The notes under the pieces are model-generated. The model searched no databases, was not told the DNA's origin, and worked only from the letters and a program-made list of their open reading frames with translations. The position numbers were made by a program, and so were the translations under genes. A stretch of DNA of 5,725 bases from CALDOK01 sp964481655 (GTDB taxonomy: Bacteria; Myxococcota_A; UBA796; JAFGLY01), in NCBI GenBank assembly GCA_964481655.1, contig CAYZVO010000330.1:1-5725 (forward strand). Direction: 5' to 3'. Below, in pieces: positions 5,341 to 5,725 of the stretch (position 1 is its first letter; every line of letters starts with the position of its first letter).

Positions 5341-5522
5341 CCGCCGCCGGCCGCCAGGAGCTCGGTCACCCCGGCGTGCGCGCTGACGACCACGACCGGC
5401 CGCGGCCCCCCCCGCTCCAGGACGATCCGGCAGGCGCGCTGCACGCCCTCGCCGGTCGCCAGGGCGGCGCCGCCGAACTTGAGGACGCGTAGGGGCTCGG
5501 GAGGGGGTGACACGGCGGACAC
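5340..5522 (-). pseudogene. lysC: aspartate kinase, N-terminal fragment (about 60 codons)
   Basis: Reading the minus strand from GTG 5522, residues 11-18 are LRVLKFGG, the nucleotide/phosphate-binding start of aspartokinases. ATGEGV follows at 22-27, and VVVVSAHAGVTELLAA at 43-58 is the family's second conserved block. Aspartate kinase phosphorylates aspartate in the first step of lysine, threonine and methionine synthesis. Family members are 400 or more residues; here recognisable sequence stops at about residue 58, where it runs into the G/C tract. The missing part is more likely lost in assembly than a real deletion, so the gene may be intact in the organism. The start is uncertain: GTG 5522 and GTG 5513 both fit and neither has a clear ribosome binding site. 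It could equally be the kinase part of a bifunctional aspartokinase-homoserine dehydrogenase. Confidence 0.75.
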
Positions 5523-5597
5523 AACGCGCGCGGGGGCGCGGGGTTCGGGCGGCTCGCGAAACCGGGGGCCATGGAGCGGACAGCCGACCCCGGCCCT

Positions 5598-5604
5598 TAT
5601 GATA
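5598..5604. promoter_or_regulatory. overlapping -10 elements between divergent genes
   Basis: TATGAT on the plus strand (5598-5603) overlaps TATCAT on the minus strand (5604-5599) in an otherwise GC-rich interval between the aspartate kinase start and the gene at 5687. On the plus strand CGGACA at 5577-5582 is a possible -35 with a short 15-base spacer. The interval 5523-5686 holds no other supported gene. Confidence 0.4.
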
Positions 5605-5673
5605 GGCGCCCCGTGCGCGAAGCCACCCCCCCGCCATCCGGCCACCGCGCAATCGGCGCCCAGGAGCAGACCC

Positions 5674-5677
5674 GGAG
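5674..5677 (+). promoter_or_regulatory. ribosome binding site of the gene at 5687
   Basis: GGAG lies nine bases before ATG 5687; a second purine-rich AGGAG lies at 5662-5666. Confidence 0.55.
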
Positions 5678-5686
5678 CAGCCCGTC

Positions 5687-5725
5687 ATGACCGAGAAGCA
5701 GCCCAGCGACCAGATCTACGACAGG
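5687..5725 (+). CDS. unidentified protein, first 13 codons only
   Basis: ATG 5687 follows a well-spaced GGAG and opens the frame MTEKQPSDQIYDR, which runs off the window end. Thirteen residues do not allow identification. The gene is divergent from the aspartate kinase fragment, and TATGAT at 5598 could drive it. Confidence 0.5.
   Translation, partial: MTEKQPSDQIYDR

Noticed and set aside
2260..5688. Very long minus-strand open frame (1142 codons)
   Set aside because: Only its last 312 codons (the lycopene cyclase) look like protein. The rest is the Gly/Arg/Pro-rich antisense of the plus-strand genes and the homopolymer tracts.

Overview
This is a very GC-rich stretch with GC-rich third codon positions. 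It comes from a Gram-negative bacterium: there is an outer-membrane barrel protein with a signal peptide and a lipoprotein. The multiheme cytochromes, the carotenoid gene and the apparently leaderless gene starts suggest a myxobacterium-like or other deltaproteobacterial lineage. That placement is inference. The sequence looks like a draft or metagenomic contig, because it carries two almost pure C/G tracts that are hard to accept as real DNA.

Layout. (1) 103-2263, plus strand: a tightly coupled three-gene operon with ATGA and GTGA overlaps. It encodes a secreted outer-membrane beta-barrel-like protein, a periplasmic seven-heme cytochrome c and a small two-heme lipoprotein. Barrel plus periplasmic multiheme plus lipoprotein cytochrome is the logic of a porin-cytochrome conduit (MtrCAB or Geobacter Pcc type) that carries electrons across the outer membrane. 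All three parts are unusually small. This is the most interesting system in the window. (2) 2260-3198, minus strand: a membrane lycopene cyclase with two cyclase repeats in one chain, converging on the operon so that the two stop codons share the palindrome CTAG. (3) 3199-3375: a divergent intergenic region with two similar inverted repeats, GGACA-N4/5-TGTYC. (4) 3376-4403, plus strand: an unrecognised protein. Its N-terminal part faintly resembles the LexA/S24 beta-fold, the middle resembles a degenerate palm/GGDEF-like fold, and it ends in QLGLF, a sliding-clamp-binding type motif. A C-tract near 4230-4290 breaks its frame. (5) 4450-5247, plus strand: a clear BtpA-family TIM-barrel protein, preceded by TATCCT six bases before the ATG and by no ribosome binding site. 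(6) 5260-5340: a second C/G-only tract, running directly into (7) the first ~60 codons of an aspartate kinase on the minus strand (5522 down to 5340); the rest of that gene is absent. (8) 5687 onward: the first 13 codons of an unidentified plus-strand gene with a good ribosome binding site.

The operon at 103-2263 reads as one functional unit. The remaining genes are in separate transcription units with no obvious shared pathway. The tracts at 4234-4290 and 5260-5340 should be treated as suspect sequence: the first probably caused a false frameshift, and the second probably hides a gap of about 1 kb or a chimeric join.
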